In this document: positions 23,516 through 34,734 of the stretch, in pieces
How positions within the stretch are numbered: position 1 is the first letter of the stretch
Layout of the letters: each line of letters opens with the position of its first letter
Position numbers and translations under genes: made by a program
The notes under the pieces: model-generated
Told to the model about the DNA's origin: nothing
What the model saw: the letters and a program-made list of their open reading frames with translations, nothing else
The model's database searches: none
Assembly (NCBI GenBank): GCA_963978905.1
Contig: OZ022260.1
Coordinates: 6,685,725-6,749,724 of the forward strand
DNA: 64,000 nt
Direction of reading: 5' to 3'
DNA from: Trichostrongylus colubriformis
Taxonomy: Eukaryota; Nematoda; Chromadorea; Rhabditida; Trichostrongylidae

Positions 23516-23839
23516 CTAACTTTTGTATTATTGTGCATTTCTATCGATTCAATCATACGGGTAATTTGCTCTTGCGAGGTTTCAAAAGATCTATACTAGA
23601 GAGAGCATTCAGATCAAAGGCGGTAAAAAGTTGTAGAAACTGTTTTTACAAATGTAGTTGTTACAATAATCCATCTACCTGAAAGTAACTTCGAATCCCT
23701 TGTATCATATTCACCAATTATACGCTCTTTTCATTTTTTTATCGAATTGAGAGGACTGTAATTCTGACTGAATTATTGCAGACTAAGTACGGGTGACGTG
23801 AAATTGTCTAGAGCAGAAAAACAAATAAGCACGATTTGT

Positions 23840-24079
23840 GTGGCTGTGTACCCTTATGTAATGATTTCGCACCACGGCATGTCGCAAGTGAAGCAATGCA
23901 GACGAGCTAAAGGCGCCATGTTGTTGGGACCCGAAACGAGTACAAGTCAACTACGTATCGCGCCCCTGGCATTACCGTGTAATCGTTCTGAGACTCAACA
24001 ACCGCGACGCTCATAGCTCGCACACACTGCCTCGCACGCCGTCGTGGTCGCGCGAAATCCTGACATAAGGGTACACACC
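23840..24079. mobile_element. Long-TIR MITE (GGGTGTGTACCCTTATG type)
   Basis: Termini GTGTGTGGCTGTGTACCCTT and ACATAAGGGTACACACCC; interior AGCTCGCACACACTGCC. Lies between the Tc3-like element and the 3' end of HAP-1. Confidence 0.6.
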
Positions 24080-24442
24080 CGATTTGTGTGCTAATTCTAA
24101 ATTGAGTTTGAGATGTCTGTGAACCAGGCGCGTTGCACGTTGTGATAATTGAAAGCGATTCACACAATAATAATGAGGTATGCTTGTAAGAAATGCCTAC
24201 CTTTCCTCGAAGAATCCACAAAATTCCGTAGAATTTCGCAGAACTCCATAGAGTTCCGTGAGTTATGGTAGGTAATAAATTTTCTGAATAATCTTTTGGA
24301 TGTGTGACGAATACTTCTGTCAAGTTTGTGTCTTCTATTTTTCTGTAAAGCTAACCACGTTCTAACATTCGTTTATTCACAACTGCTGGGAGTGTTGAAA
24401 CTGAGGTTGCAGTTTGTTTAAAGAGATCATTTAAAGACGCGA

Positions 24443-27400
24443 TCAAGACTGTGTGCCGCACACGGTTTTCGGGTATTCTGTTGTGTATTCATCGCAGCAT
24501 TTCTCAAATTTTGAAAGAGGACATGGCGAAGCGTCACATCCACGTACGGCTCGTGTAATGTCCTTGAGAGAATCCATACCTTTATCCTTGTAGAAGACCT
24601 GAAACCATTGAGCTGATATCTTTAAGAAACAACTGTGTCTTTCTCCCCCTATCAGACTCTTTACTTTGTGTGTCTATTCGTCAGTCCGTCGGTATGTGAG
24701 TCTGTCAGTGTGTCCATTTGTCCGCAAACAAGATCGCCGTTGGGTCGCGGTCATACTCACCGCCGGCAGGGCGTGGCTGCATTCACAGGCAGCGAGGAAG
24801 GGTTGCACAGGGGAGATGCAGAGATGACGCAGGCAACGAGGCAGGGTGGCATAGACGGAGACGCAGAGATACGCAGCCACGCCCTGCCGCCGGCACCGCA
24901 AAGGATGACCGCAGCCTTAGACTTCGTGATTGTGCAGCGTCACCTTTCGCACGCGATACAGCGACTTTGAGAGGACCATGGCAAAACCGCAAACAATAAG
25001 TCTGACGGTGGCTCAAGTGCGTGTGATACGGAGATGGTGAAGGGAGTCGACCGCGCACAAAATTGGGGAATTTATCGACCTTGCGGTACTAATTAGAGGC
25101 CTTGAGTGTATTGACTGTGAGGTTTTCGTAGTAGCACGATCGGCACTGGCTGCTTGTACGAGCAGTCAGCGAGTATGAACGCGGCCTTATAGTTTCTGTT
25201 CCGTCAAGGATGACAAGGACTAGTAAAAGACTAATACTGATATACATATATCCACCACCCTCAAGACCTTCAGCGTTCAGAAGGTCACGTACTTGGTGCT
25301 CCATTGAATGGTCGATTACTTTACGGCCCACATGTAAACTCCAGGAATTCAAGCCCGAGAGCTACAAACTTGAATTTGAGCGCACTACGGTAAGACAATT
25401 CGGTGCTGAGCAGCCATCATTGGTGAATGTTAAACTGCTACCTCAGCTACCCACCTGGACGACTGGTCCGTCGCGGTCACTTAATTCGATCACTAGTAAA
25501 GCATTGTAGCTTGGTATCGTACCACTGAGCGTTTCTTTAGCACATCCAAGAGCTTCCATAAATGCCATCAACAGCCAGTCTTCCTGAAAATTATTCTAGC
25601 TCCGACGACTAATAATAAAAATTCCGAAGATTTCACAAATACCGTAGAGTAAGCAATAAATTTTCTCTTTGCAATTTTCTTCGATGAGTCCCACTCCTCC
25701 CATTGTTTTCTCAGTAAACCGAAGATATGCTTCATAATAGGACCCTGTTTCAGCTTGAGAATCGTTTTGTCGTGATAATCGTTCGCTCCAACGATAAAGC
25801 TGATCGTCTGAAACAAAGATAACATCCGCTAGGATCAGAGCACTCCCAGGTGTCGAGGAAAATAGCCGGTTCAGTACGACCCCCCCCACTGCTCAAAAAG
25901 GGGTCAAGTACTACCCCCTTTTTTGACCTCTACAATACAAGTAATTGTTTCCGCATGGTATAGTTGCGATGTTTTATTGGTATGTGTCTTAGTCCTCAAT
26001 CTATTCTATTTTGACCTCAAATTTATTGAAAGTTTAGATCTTATTGTTTATCGCTGACATCTGCAGTTACGGACACCCCCTCCCCCACCTGCCCACTCAA
26101 ATACGACCCTCCTGTCGAAGAATCCTCGACTCTCGGTGTACCTTGGCTAGGATCATAGGGCCGATGGATGTGCGTCATATGACCATTAGAGCTTTGGAGG
26201 CATTCTCGAACATTGCTTTTACGGGGGTGGGGGTCATGAGGTCGAGTTTCCGCGCGGCCGCGCGCGAATAGCGGTGCGGCGGGTGCGAGTGCCAGTGACA
26301 GGGCATGGCAGCCTTCAAGCCAGGCAGTGTGGCATGAGTGGAAGCGCAGACGTGACGCAGTCACGCTCGGCCGTGCGACCAAGGACAATCGATACGGCGA
26401 GCCGTACCGGTGGCGCCGCGGATCCCACGCCGCGAAGCGGAAATTCGACCTCGTGACCCCTACCCCTTTTACAGACATAGAGAGACCTTCCTGCATTTCT
26501 CCCTTAGGGGAATCCCTATTCCAGAGGGGAAAAACTGTGTTTCCGAGAACCCTTGCTGCCCTTGATCCACTGTTTACGTGTGAAATCCTGCGCCCTCGCT
26601 CGTGACCTTTCAGAGAGGGGCAATTTTGATTTTTTGACCTACGGTATGGATTACGGTGGCCTGCACTTCATTACTTTGCACACACGTCGTCTGAGTAAGG
26701 TGTCGTGTGTGCAAAGGAACGAACTGCAGGCCACCATAACCCATACTGTGAGCCAAAAGTGCCTTTTTGAACCGTAATCACACCTCTCTTGTAATTTATA
26801 CCAGAAAAAGTGAACCCCTCCAAAGAGATTATAACTGACCAGTTGGCGGGCGCACACTACTGTGCGCGAAACACCATGTGCGTCAGTAGGTCGGCCTGTA
26901 TTGCTCTTTTTCTTGAGGACAGAGTATTTCAGTGCACACCCAGCCCACCGTGGGCGGAGCTTAAATTAGTCCATGTGTGGTCTTCACTTCTTGTCCCATG
27001 CTCTACCCATCCAAACTTGTCCCCATCTCCACAGGTCGTTTTTCATGTATCGTCCAAGCTCCGCCCACCAATTTGAATGCTACGCCCACTGTGCCCTGCA
27101 TTCTTTCCTGACCTTCAGAAACTCATCCCTGACCTTGATCCATCTTTTCCCTATGTTTGGGGCACATTCGAACACAATCAACAATTTTTGAACATTCCAC
27201 GACGGCCCCGCCCATTATGGGCGGAGCTTAACTCGGTCCATGTGTGGTCTTTACTTAGTGTCCCATGCCCTACCCATACCACATTTGTCCCCATCTCCAC
27301 AGGTCGTTTTTCATGTAACGTCCAAGCTCCGCCCACCAATTTAAATGCTCCGCCCGCTGTGCCCTGCATTCTTTCCTGACCTTCAGAAACTCATCCCTGA

Positions 27401-30400
27401 CCTTGATCCATCTTCTCCCTATGTTTGGGGCACATTCGAACCCAATCAACAATTTTTGAACACTCCACGACGGCCCCGCCCATTATGGGCGGAGCTTAAC
27501 TTGGTCCATGTGTGGTCTTTACTCAGTGTCCCATACCCTACCCATACCGCAATTGTCCCCATCTTCACAGGTCGTTTTTCATGTAACGTCCAAGCTCCGC
27601 CCACAACTTTAAATGCTCCGCCCACTGTGCCCTGCATTCTTTCCTGACCTTCAGAAACTCATCGCTGACCTTGATCCATCTTCTCCCTATGTTTGGGGCA
27701 CATTCGAACCCAATCAACAATTTTTGAACATTCCACGACGGCCCCGCCCATTATGGGCGGAGCTTAACTTGGTCCATGTGTGGTCTTTACTCAGTGTCCC
27801 ATGCCCTACCCATACCACATTTGTCCCCATCTCCACAGGTCGTTTTTCATGTAACGTCCAAGCTCCGCCCACCAATTTAAATGCTCCGCCCGCTGTGCCC
27901 TGCATTCTTTCCTGACCTTCAGAAACTCATCCCTGACCTTGATCCATCTTCTCCCTATGTTTGGGGCACATTCGAACCCAATCAACAATTTTTGAACACT
28001 CCACGACGGCCCCGCCCATTATGGGCGGAGCTTAACTTGGTCCATGTGTGGTCTTTACTCAGTGTCCCATACCCTACCCATACCGCAATTGTCCCCATCT
28101 TCACAGGTCGTTTTTCATGTAACGTCCAAGCTCCGCCCACAACTTTAAATGCTCCGCCCACTGTGCCCTGCATTCTTTCCTGACCTTCAGAAACTCATCG
28201 CTGACCTTGATCCATCTTCTCCCTATGTTTGGGGCACATTCGAACCCAATCAACAATTTTTGAACATTCCACGACGGCCCCGCCCATTATGGGCGGAGCT
28301 TAACTTGGTCCATGTGTGGTCTTTACTCAGTGTCCCATACCCTACCCATACCGCATTTGTCCCCATCTCCACAGGTCGTTTTTCATGTAACGTCCAAGCT
28401 CCGCCCACAACTTTAAATGCTCCGCCCACTGTGCCCTGCATTCTTTCCTGACCTTCAGAAACTCATCGCTGACCTTGATCCATCTTCTCCCTATGTTTGG
28501 GGCACATTCGAACCCAATCAACAATTTTTGAACATTCCACGACGGCCCCGCCCATTATGGGCGGAGCTTAACTTGGTCCATGTGTGGTCTTTACTTAGTG
28601 TCCCATGCCCTACCCATACCGCATTTTTCCCCATCTCCACAGGTCGTTTTTCATGTAACGTCCAAGCTCCGCCCACCACTTTAAATGCCCCGCCCACTGT
28701 GCCCTGCATTCTTTCCTGACCTTCAGAAACTCATCCCTGACCTAAATCCATCTTCTCCCTACGTTAGGAGCACGTTCGAGCGTAATCAACATTTTCGGGC
28801 TGAAAGCCAAACATTCCAGTGCACGCCCCGCCCCCGTGGGCGGAGCTTAATTAGGTCCATGTGTGGTCTTTACTTCCTGTCCCATGCCCTACCCATACCA
28901 CACTTGGCCCCATCTGCACAGGTCGTTTTTCATATGATACCTAATTTCGTGACAGACGGAGGGACAGACGCCTTAGCGCTTTATATGTATAATAGTAGGG
29001 ATAGGGATAGGGATAGGGATAGGGATAGGGATCGCCTTTTGGCCGGTAGCAACGTCACCTTCTCGTACAATTCGTAGATTTCCTTTCGATTTCCTTTGAA
29101 CCATGGCGACATTTTAACACTGTTCAGATCCTGATGAGGTGTGATTTAAACAAAGAATTAGGAAACGAGTAGGACAGTAGCCAACCTGGTGGATCAGACT
29201 TTCCACTTCGGCAAAATCTGCGCCGTTTTTGAAGAGTTTAGTTTTCTTGTTCAGTCCAATACATTCAAACACAAACCCCTCGTACTCAGGCCACTAAACA
29301 TGCCTTCATTAATGGAATCGTCCACGGAAGAATGAGTTTTTCTGTTACTCATATATTTATGTTATAGTTGCCTGATTGGGCAGCAGTTTTACGCAAAAAA
29401 AAGAGAATCCGCCCACCACAAATTCTCGACCGGATGGGCTCCGAGCAGGTGCCCACCCCTTCGTCCGTCGCGGTCGGAGGCGCGTTGTGAGCGAAGGGAA
29501 TTATGTAATGAGTCTCACCTCCGTTTTCAACGGCGATGGACGACGAGACGGGGCTTTCACTCAGAGGCCCCGTTCACCCGGCCAAGTATTGGGGGAGCTG
29601 TATTTCAGCCAAATTCTCACTTTTTCGCGTGAAACTTTGCATGTGGGCCACAGCGAGATTTTCCCACGATTCTTCCGAAAAATTGATTCATTGTGACTGA
29701 AATTTCTCTAGTATGCATCCTTCGCTCTCGAAGACCTAGTGGAAGGGCGAGAAGCGTCGGTCAGCTTCTCTGTGGGATGCGCCATGCATGAGGATTCCAC
29801 CCACAGACTACAAACGTTTTTATGATCCGCATAGGGACCGCTAACACCAGATCACGTACTTGCAATCGGAGTAAAATCTGGGGTCCATATCAGCTGATTT
29901 TCGTTTTCATCCCATAGTTCCTGGAGAATTCATCCATGGTGGTACGCGTGGATAGATACCGCTCCACACGGGTAATCGGTGATTTCGAAGGTGTGTACGT
30001 GGTGGGTGTCAGCGGACCAACGAAAGGGTTATTGGCGTTGACCGGTTTCGTTGCGGATCGCGCCATGCATGAGGTTTCCATGATGATTAAGTTAAACTAG
30101 TTTCGGGTTCGAACCCAATAGTTAGTTTCATCATTTCTCCCCCTACACTTTAGACCCTTACCCCCATGAATTCTGTTGATCACTGCCTGCCTCAACGATT
30201 ACGACCACCCTTCTAGCGGACCAAATACGACACCCCTCCCGTTGAGGATTCCTCAACGGAGGCTTGACCCTGCATGTGGCCCTTATTAAGCAAATACAAC
30301 ATCCATATATGGGTAACAAAAGAGCTCATTTCCCGTGGGCGATTCCTTTAACGGAATCCTTGTCATACTTTTGAGCCGAGGAGGCTCATGTGCTCTTCGA

Positions 30401-33400
30401 ATCATTGCGCTTACTACCAGATTTCGTCCCTGCATCACGTTAAAGGCAGATATGTACCCAAGGTGAAAATTGCGTCTAGATGTTATATTGCTACCACAAG
30501 TGGCCCCTAACCCACCTATCGTCGACAATCCCCCCCTCACAGGAGTAGCAGCAACAGTAGGCACTCTTTCCGTCCCACCTCCGTGTTCTGTTCCCACCCC
30601 TAAGTAGACGTGTCGACCGTGTGCTGTGTGGGCTATGATATGTTGCGTGTACACCGAACTGGGAATCTCTGCTGCCAGATTATCCCAGGCAGAAAGGAAT
30701 ATATAGGCAAATTCCGATAGTTTGGGGAACCATAGAGCGACTTCTCCTTCAGTTTTTTTTCTACATTCAAAGGCACACTTCGTGACAATCAGATAGGTCG
30801 ACTTCGTGGAACAGTAGACTTGGGCAACTAGTCAGGCTGCAGCTTTTTCGCGTCGCCACGGTGCGCTACACCTGCTTGAACTTACTTTGACGCCACCCTT
30901 TTTGCTCAGTTGGCCAATGAGGGAGCCCAGGTGGGTGGCGTCGGAGTGGATTCGAGCAGTTGTAGCACCGTGATAACGCACCGTGGCAACGCGAAAAGGG
31001 TGCAGTCTGACTAGGGATCTACTATTCCAAGAAAGCAAGTCGACCCATTTGACTATCGCAAAATGTGCCTTCAAGTCACCAGATCATCCCAGGCAGTTTG
31101 AGTAAGTACATTACTGTCTATTTCGACATATGAAAAACTCACATTTTTGTGTTCTGGTGGTGTCTTCCCGCATTTGTCAGAAAACCGCTTTTTCTCGACT
31201 TCACAGTGTTGCAAAGGTGTGAGAATCTTAATAAGCGCTCATGATAATATTGTTTGGAAGACAATAGTAACGGCCGTACACGATCATTCTTTTCTTGTCC
31301 ATAAATGGGTACCGCGATGAATTCTGGATCATTAGGCGCAAACATGCCAGAACCAACCAATGCTCCACTCATAAGGCAACGGTTATTGGATCTACTTCGG
31401 AAATAAAACTGAAATTTCAGGGCATACGTGGAACGAGTTTATTTATACAGATGCTTCTCACCTGTGATGGTAGAGGAGGAGAACGCAGGAATCCTGACTT
31501 TACATAGCGCTCACCCAAGAATCGTCCTAACTTGAATGTGTCCTCGATACCAGCCTGTACGCAGAAAAAATACAGTCCATTACGGAGCGCTTGATAGGGC
31601 GTGGCCTACGGACTGGGTGAGGGTGTATCAAACTCTCTCATCCAGCCACACACTCTCACTCTCGCCACTCAGAGCACGCCCTATCAAGGGCTCCGAAATG
31701 GGCTGCAGATGTTTTCTGAGCAGAACCCAAAGGTCAAAGGTGTAAAAAGGGATAACTTTGATGTTCAAGAGAAAAAAATTGGCACTATAAAGAAGTAGGG
31801 TTTGAAGGTGCGATGGGTAGCGCATTTCGTTCCACGCGTCGAGTGGCACAGTCATAGGAAGCGGACGAAGGCCTCGAATCACAGATCCGCGGTACGCTAT
31901 ACGATCGATACGTTGGTGGTGCTGTGGCCACGAAAATATGTCTGCTACCAGCAGCAGTGGGCTCATTATCGGCTCAATTTCACAGATTTTTGGCTACCTT
32001 TTCTTTCCACTACCGTAGCACTACTCAGCACTGTGTTGGCACTTTTCGGAGACCAAATTACTGTATTCACTTCTTCAGGAGAGCGTCAGGACCTGGTTGA
32101 TTCCTCATAGAGCAATTAACATAAATTTATACTTTTTTGCTCCGTTGATCTCCTCCACACTGGGACCCATTCAACATATGGTTATCGATCAGATGCGCAC
32201 AAAATCTACACTCATCCCAATGCGTAGATTTGTGAGTAAAAACGGTGTGATCGCGGTAACTGGTCCATTATTAGAGTCCACGGGAACATGGATTTCTTGT
32301 TACCCTTATATTTATGTTGTATTTGCCTAATAAGGGCAGCATGGTAAGTTTCACGCGAAAAAATGAGAATTCGGCTAAGATACATCTCCACAGATTCTTG
32401 GCCGAGTGGGCAGGGCCTCCGAGTAAAAGCCCGTCTCGTCATCCGCCGCGGTTGGGAACGAAGAGTGGGACTACTCACGTAACTTTTTGTTCCTACAATG
32501 CGTCTCCGACCGCGGCGGACGACGAGGTGGGCACTCGCTCGGAAGCCTCGCCCAGCCGGCCAAGACTGTGGTGCTGTACCTTAGCTGGATTCACATTTTT
32601 TCGCGTGAAACTTTGCATGTTACTCACATTAGGCATATACAACTTAAATATATGAATAGCATAGAAACTTATTTTTACGTGGACAATTCCTTCAAGTATT
32701 TAGTGTAACCAGCTCAGTACGGAACGGTTGGAGACCGAATGTTTGAGAAACAAAACCAGTTCACCCACTTCAGTAAGTTCTCCTGCTCCATTCGGAAATA
32801 CTTTTGCGATAGAGTCATTCATGATCGATGGAGCTCGAGCACCATGTTGGAATAGCTGAACGGGAGTAGTGCTTCATGGCAGAAGCGACGTTTTTGACTC
32901 ATTTGTTCTTTAGCAATATTTGGAATAAAATGATCAAGGAAAAAAGTTTCTGGCGTCAGTCAATCCCTTCTGTGGGATGCGCCGCCCATTCCAGTTCCAT
33001 TCAAAACCGTGGTGGCAGGTGAGTGAGATTTGACCTAGACAATGACTTGTGGGGGGCCAGCCGATGTACAACTCAGTGCTTCTATCCTCCCAGAAGAGTC
33101 TGTTCCCAATTCACCTAACCCAGAGGGATGAGAGGTTTGGTTGGCCTGGGCGGGCGTTGATGCGGGATTTGATCCCTTCACCATGAAAAGGGATGTGCGC
33201 CACCTGTAACTACAGCACCCTCGCTACAACGCGGAACCCCTAACGAAGCTTAAGCCATGCGGATGCTGCAGTAGTTGCTGCTGCTGTAAAGATTTGGAAT
33301 TAATCTGTGATAATCCCCCTTAGCGGGAGACGGGCAATTATCCCTGATATCCTCGTTTATCCCATGTCATCATTATCTGCATTCTGTTAAAACTTCTTGG

Positions 33401-34249
33401 TCTAAGCTTACTTTCCCGATACCGAAAAGGGCTGAAACAAGGCCAAAAAATGCCAAATTCTTGCAGTGCTATTTATTTTCGGGAAGCACTCAGCATTGCG
33501 GTGACCAAAAACTCACAACGATCGACGAGACAAGCTTTGTCGGTCTGCCCGCATCACCTGGTTCGAAAGACTCAGAAGGCTCAGGGGCGCTGACAATAAG
33601 TACATAATACGCAATACCGCCCTGAAAAGTCGGCCTTCGCAGGTTTTTGTCATGTGCCGTGCAGTCCGAGCTTTGAATATCGGGCTGGTATCGTTGGAAG
33701 CGGATTTCGCACGTTCTGCGTGCTGTGCGGTGCGTCCGAATAACGGCGTCGTACATAGCCAGGCCTTGAAGCGATTGCTGTCTCCTGCGCCTTTTCTGGA
33801 TGTAGGATACGGTAGGCGCCTCAAGAACCATTTACATACTGCGCACCAGCTTACCGAACTGCGCCGCACACGGCCTGACGAAATGCTTTCCCAATGATAC
33901 GCGACCAGACTATCGTAATGAGTAAGCGTACCATGATGATGAGCAACAGCAATCCGACAAAGATCATGAGCAGCGGGTAGTTGATTCCATTTGGCTTCTG
34001 CGTTATCGCCTTCTTCCTTTTCTTAGGCTTCGTTATTTTGCTTCTTCTCTTGTTTCTTTCTTTTCCTTTTCTTTTCTTGCTTGTTGCTTTTCCCGGTACC
34101 CTGCTCCTTGTCTTGCTCGTTCCCTTGCTCGTTGTTTTGCTGGGTGCCGTGCTCGTGGTCTTGCTCGTTCCCCTGCTAGTTGTTTTGCTGGGTGCCGTGC
34201 TCGTTAACTTGCTCGCTGTGCTCGTTGTCTTGCTGGTCGACGACGACAT
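24443..34249 (-). CDS. HAP-1: membrane-anchored histidine acid phosphatase paralogue, 11 exons, probably damaged
   Basis: Exons (minus): 34249-33932, 33621-33517, 32855-32769, 31554-31461, 31408-31280, 31226-31143, 29293-29186, 29130-29059, 25807-25643, 25583-25455, 24598-24443; about 481 aa. Residues 1-89 are a long Ser/Thr/Lys-rich tail with repeated SKTTS(T/R)-type units, ending in very basic KKRKGKERNKRR; the TM segment is about 90-114 (PLLMIFVGLLLLIIM joined to GGIAYYVLIV). The phosphatase domain has LFQHGARAP where the family has RHGxRxP, the second arginine in SNNRCLMS, and YSTED where the HD motif belongs. It ends with VRGCDASPCPLSKFEKCC and KTVCGTQS. Exon 4 carries one extra A (GTAAAAGTC near 31,498) against both paralogues, breaking the frame. 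Either a pseudogene or an assembly homopolymer error; the QHG and ED changes argue for relaxed catalytic constraint. Confidence 0.85.
24735..24921. mobile_element. MITE family 2 copy, HAP-1 intron 10
   Basis: TCGCGGTCATACTCACCGCC start and GCAAAGGATGACCGCAGCCT end form the TIRs; a partial third end lies at 25,160-25,186. The rest of intron 10 shows no coding signal. Confidence 0.65.
26223..26460. mobile_element. MITE family 3 copy, HAP-1 intron 8
   Basis: GGGTGGGGGTCATGAGGTCG start and AAATTCGACCTCGTGACCCC end, with the family core (GGCAGTGTGGCATGAGTGG) between them. Confidence 0.65.
26930..28960. repeat. 268-bp tandem satellite, about 7.5 copies, in HAP-1 intron 8
   Basis: Period exactly 268 bp (equivalent positions 27,077, 27,345, 27,613, 27,881, 28,149, 28,417, 28,685). 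Each monomer has CCCGCCCATTATGGGCGGAG, CCATGTGTGGTCTTTACT, CACAGGTCGTTTTTCATGTA, and CTGCATTCTTTCCTGACCTT. Alternate monomers are more alike than neighbours (27,345 with 27,881; 27,613 with 28,149), giving a 536-bp higher-order unit. The first and last monomers are the most diverged. The ORFs of 100 codons in each monomer are by-products; 268 is not a multiple of 3. Confidence 0.95.
28950..29033. repeat. Satellite terminal cassette and (GGGATA)n microsatellite
   Basis: Downstream of the last 268-bp monomer, TAATTTCGTGACAGACGGAG leads to CAGACGCCTTAGCGCTTTAT, TATAATAGTAGGG and about six GGGATA units (28,994-29,030), ending only 26 bp from HAP-1 exon 8. The same cassette ends the 146-bp satellite loci at 48.9 and 60.8 kb. 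Confidence 0.75.
29308..29660. mobile_element. MITE family 1 copy, HAP-1 intron 6
   Basis: Starts ATGGAATCGTCCACGGAAG; the distal end is eroded. A family 1 end fragment lies further along the same intron at 30,270-30,352. Confidence 0.65.
30765..31080. repeat. Foldback in HAP-1 intron 6
   Basis: Outer arms AAAGGCACACTTCGTGACAA and ATCGCAAAATGTGCCTT, then TAGGTCGACTTCGTGGAACA against CCAAGAAAGCAAGTCGACCC, then CTAGTCAGGCTGCAGCTTTT against GGTGCAGTCTGACTAG. It ends about 60 bp from exon 6. Confidence 0.7.
32268..32695. mobile_element. MITE family 1 copy, HAP-1 intron 3
   Basis: TTAGAGTCCACGGGAAC start and ACGTGGACAATTCCTTCAA end with the standard internal arms. A relative of the 5,070 repeat follows at 32,938-33,240 in intron 2. 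Confidence 0.7.
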
Positions 34250-34280
34250 AGAGGAAATGACATCATTCTCGAGAAAACAG

Positions 34281-34323
34281 TTTATATAATGGCCTTACAG
34301 CGAAATAGATAAGCTGTGATAAC
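34281..34323 (-). promoter_or_regulatory. HAP-1 core promoter: TATA box and two GATA-type sites
   Basis: On the minus strand ATTATATAAA (34,281-34,290) lies 32 bp before the ATG at 34,249. Just upstream are AGATAA (34,307-34,312, plus strand) and TGATAA (34,318-34,323). TGATAA is the core bound by nematode intestinal GATA factors such as ELT-2, so gut expression is a reasonable guess. Confidence 0.55.
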
Positions 34324-34482
34324 CAAATCAGTAGCTGCTCTGTTCATCCTACATATTCATTGCAACTTCACTTCATTCTGTGATGGTATTGAATTTGCGA
34401 CGTTTAACTGATTGTAGACACCGGCGGGGGGTAATTCAGGCCTACGATGGAAGGCTCGCATGTCGGACGTGTCGGACGAGTT

Positions 34483-34710
34483 CGGGTGTGTGCACTTATG
34501 GCGGAAAATCGCGTGGCCACCCGCGGCGAGCGGCTTGGCGGGTGCGAGTACCAATGGCAGGGCATGGCAGCCTTCACGCGAGGCAGTGTGGCATGGGTGG
34601 AATCGCAGAGGTGACCCAGCCACGCTCTGTCGGACTCCCAAAGGCAATCGATTCGGCAAGTCGTGCTGATGGCGCCGCGAAGCAATCTTCTGTCATATGT
34701 GCACACACCC
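34483..34710. mobile_element. MITE family 3 copy
   Basis: TIRs GGGTGTGTGCACTTATG and CATATGTGCACACACCC. Flanks GACGAG-TTC and GACGAG-GTA look like a decayed target duplication of about 9 bp. Confidence 0.75.
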
Positions 34711-34734
34711 GACGAGGTATCGTCCCCGTCATGG

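Noticed and set aside
27000..28960. CRISPR-like array
   Set aside because: The repeats are long, directly adjacent tandem monomers in a eukaryotic intron, with no spacers or cas genes.
27077..29077. Series of near-identical 100-codon ORFs on + and 60-63-codon ORFs on -
   Set aside because: They repeat with the 268-bp satellite period, lie in a HAP-1 intron, shift frame each monomer and lack any protein-family features.
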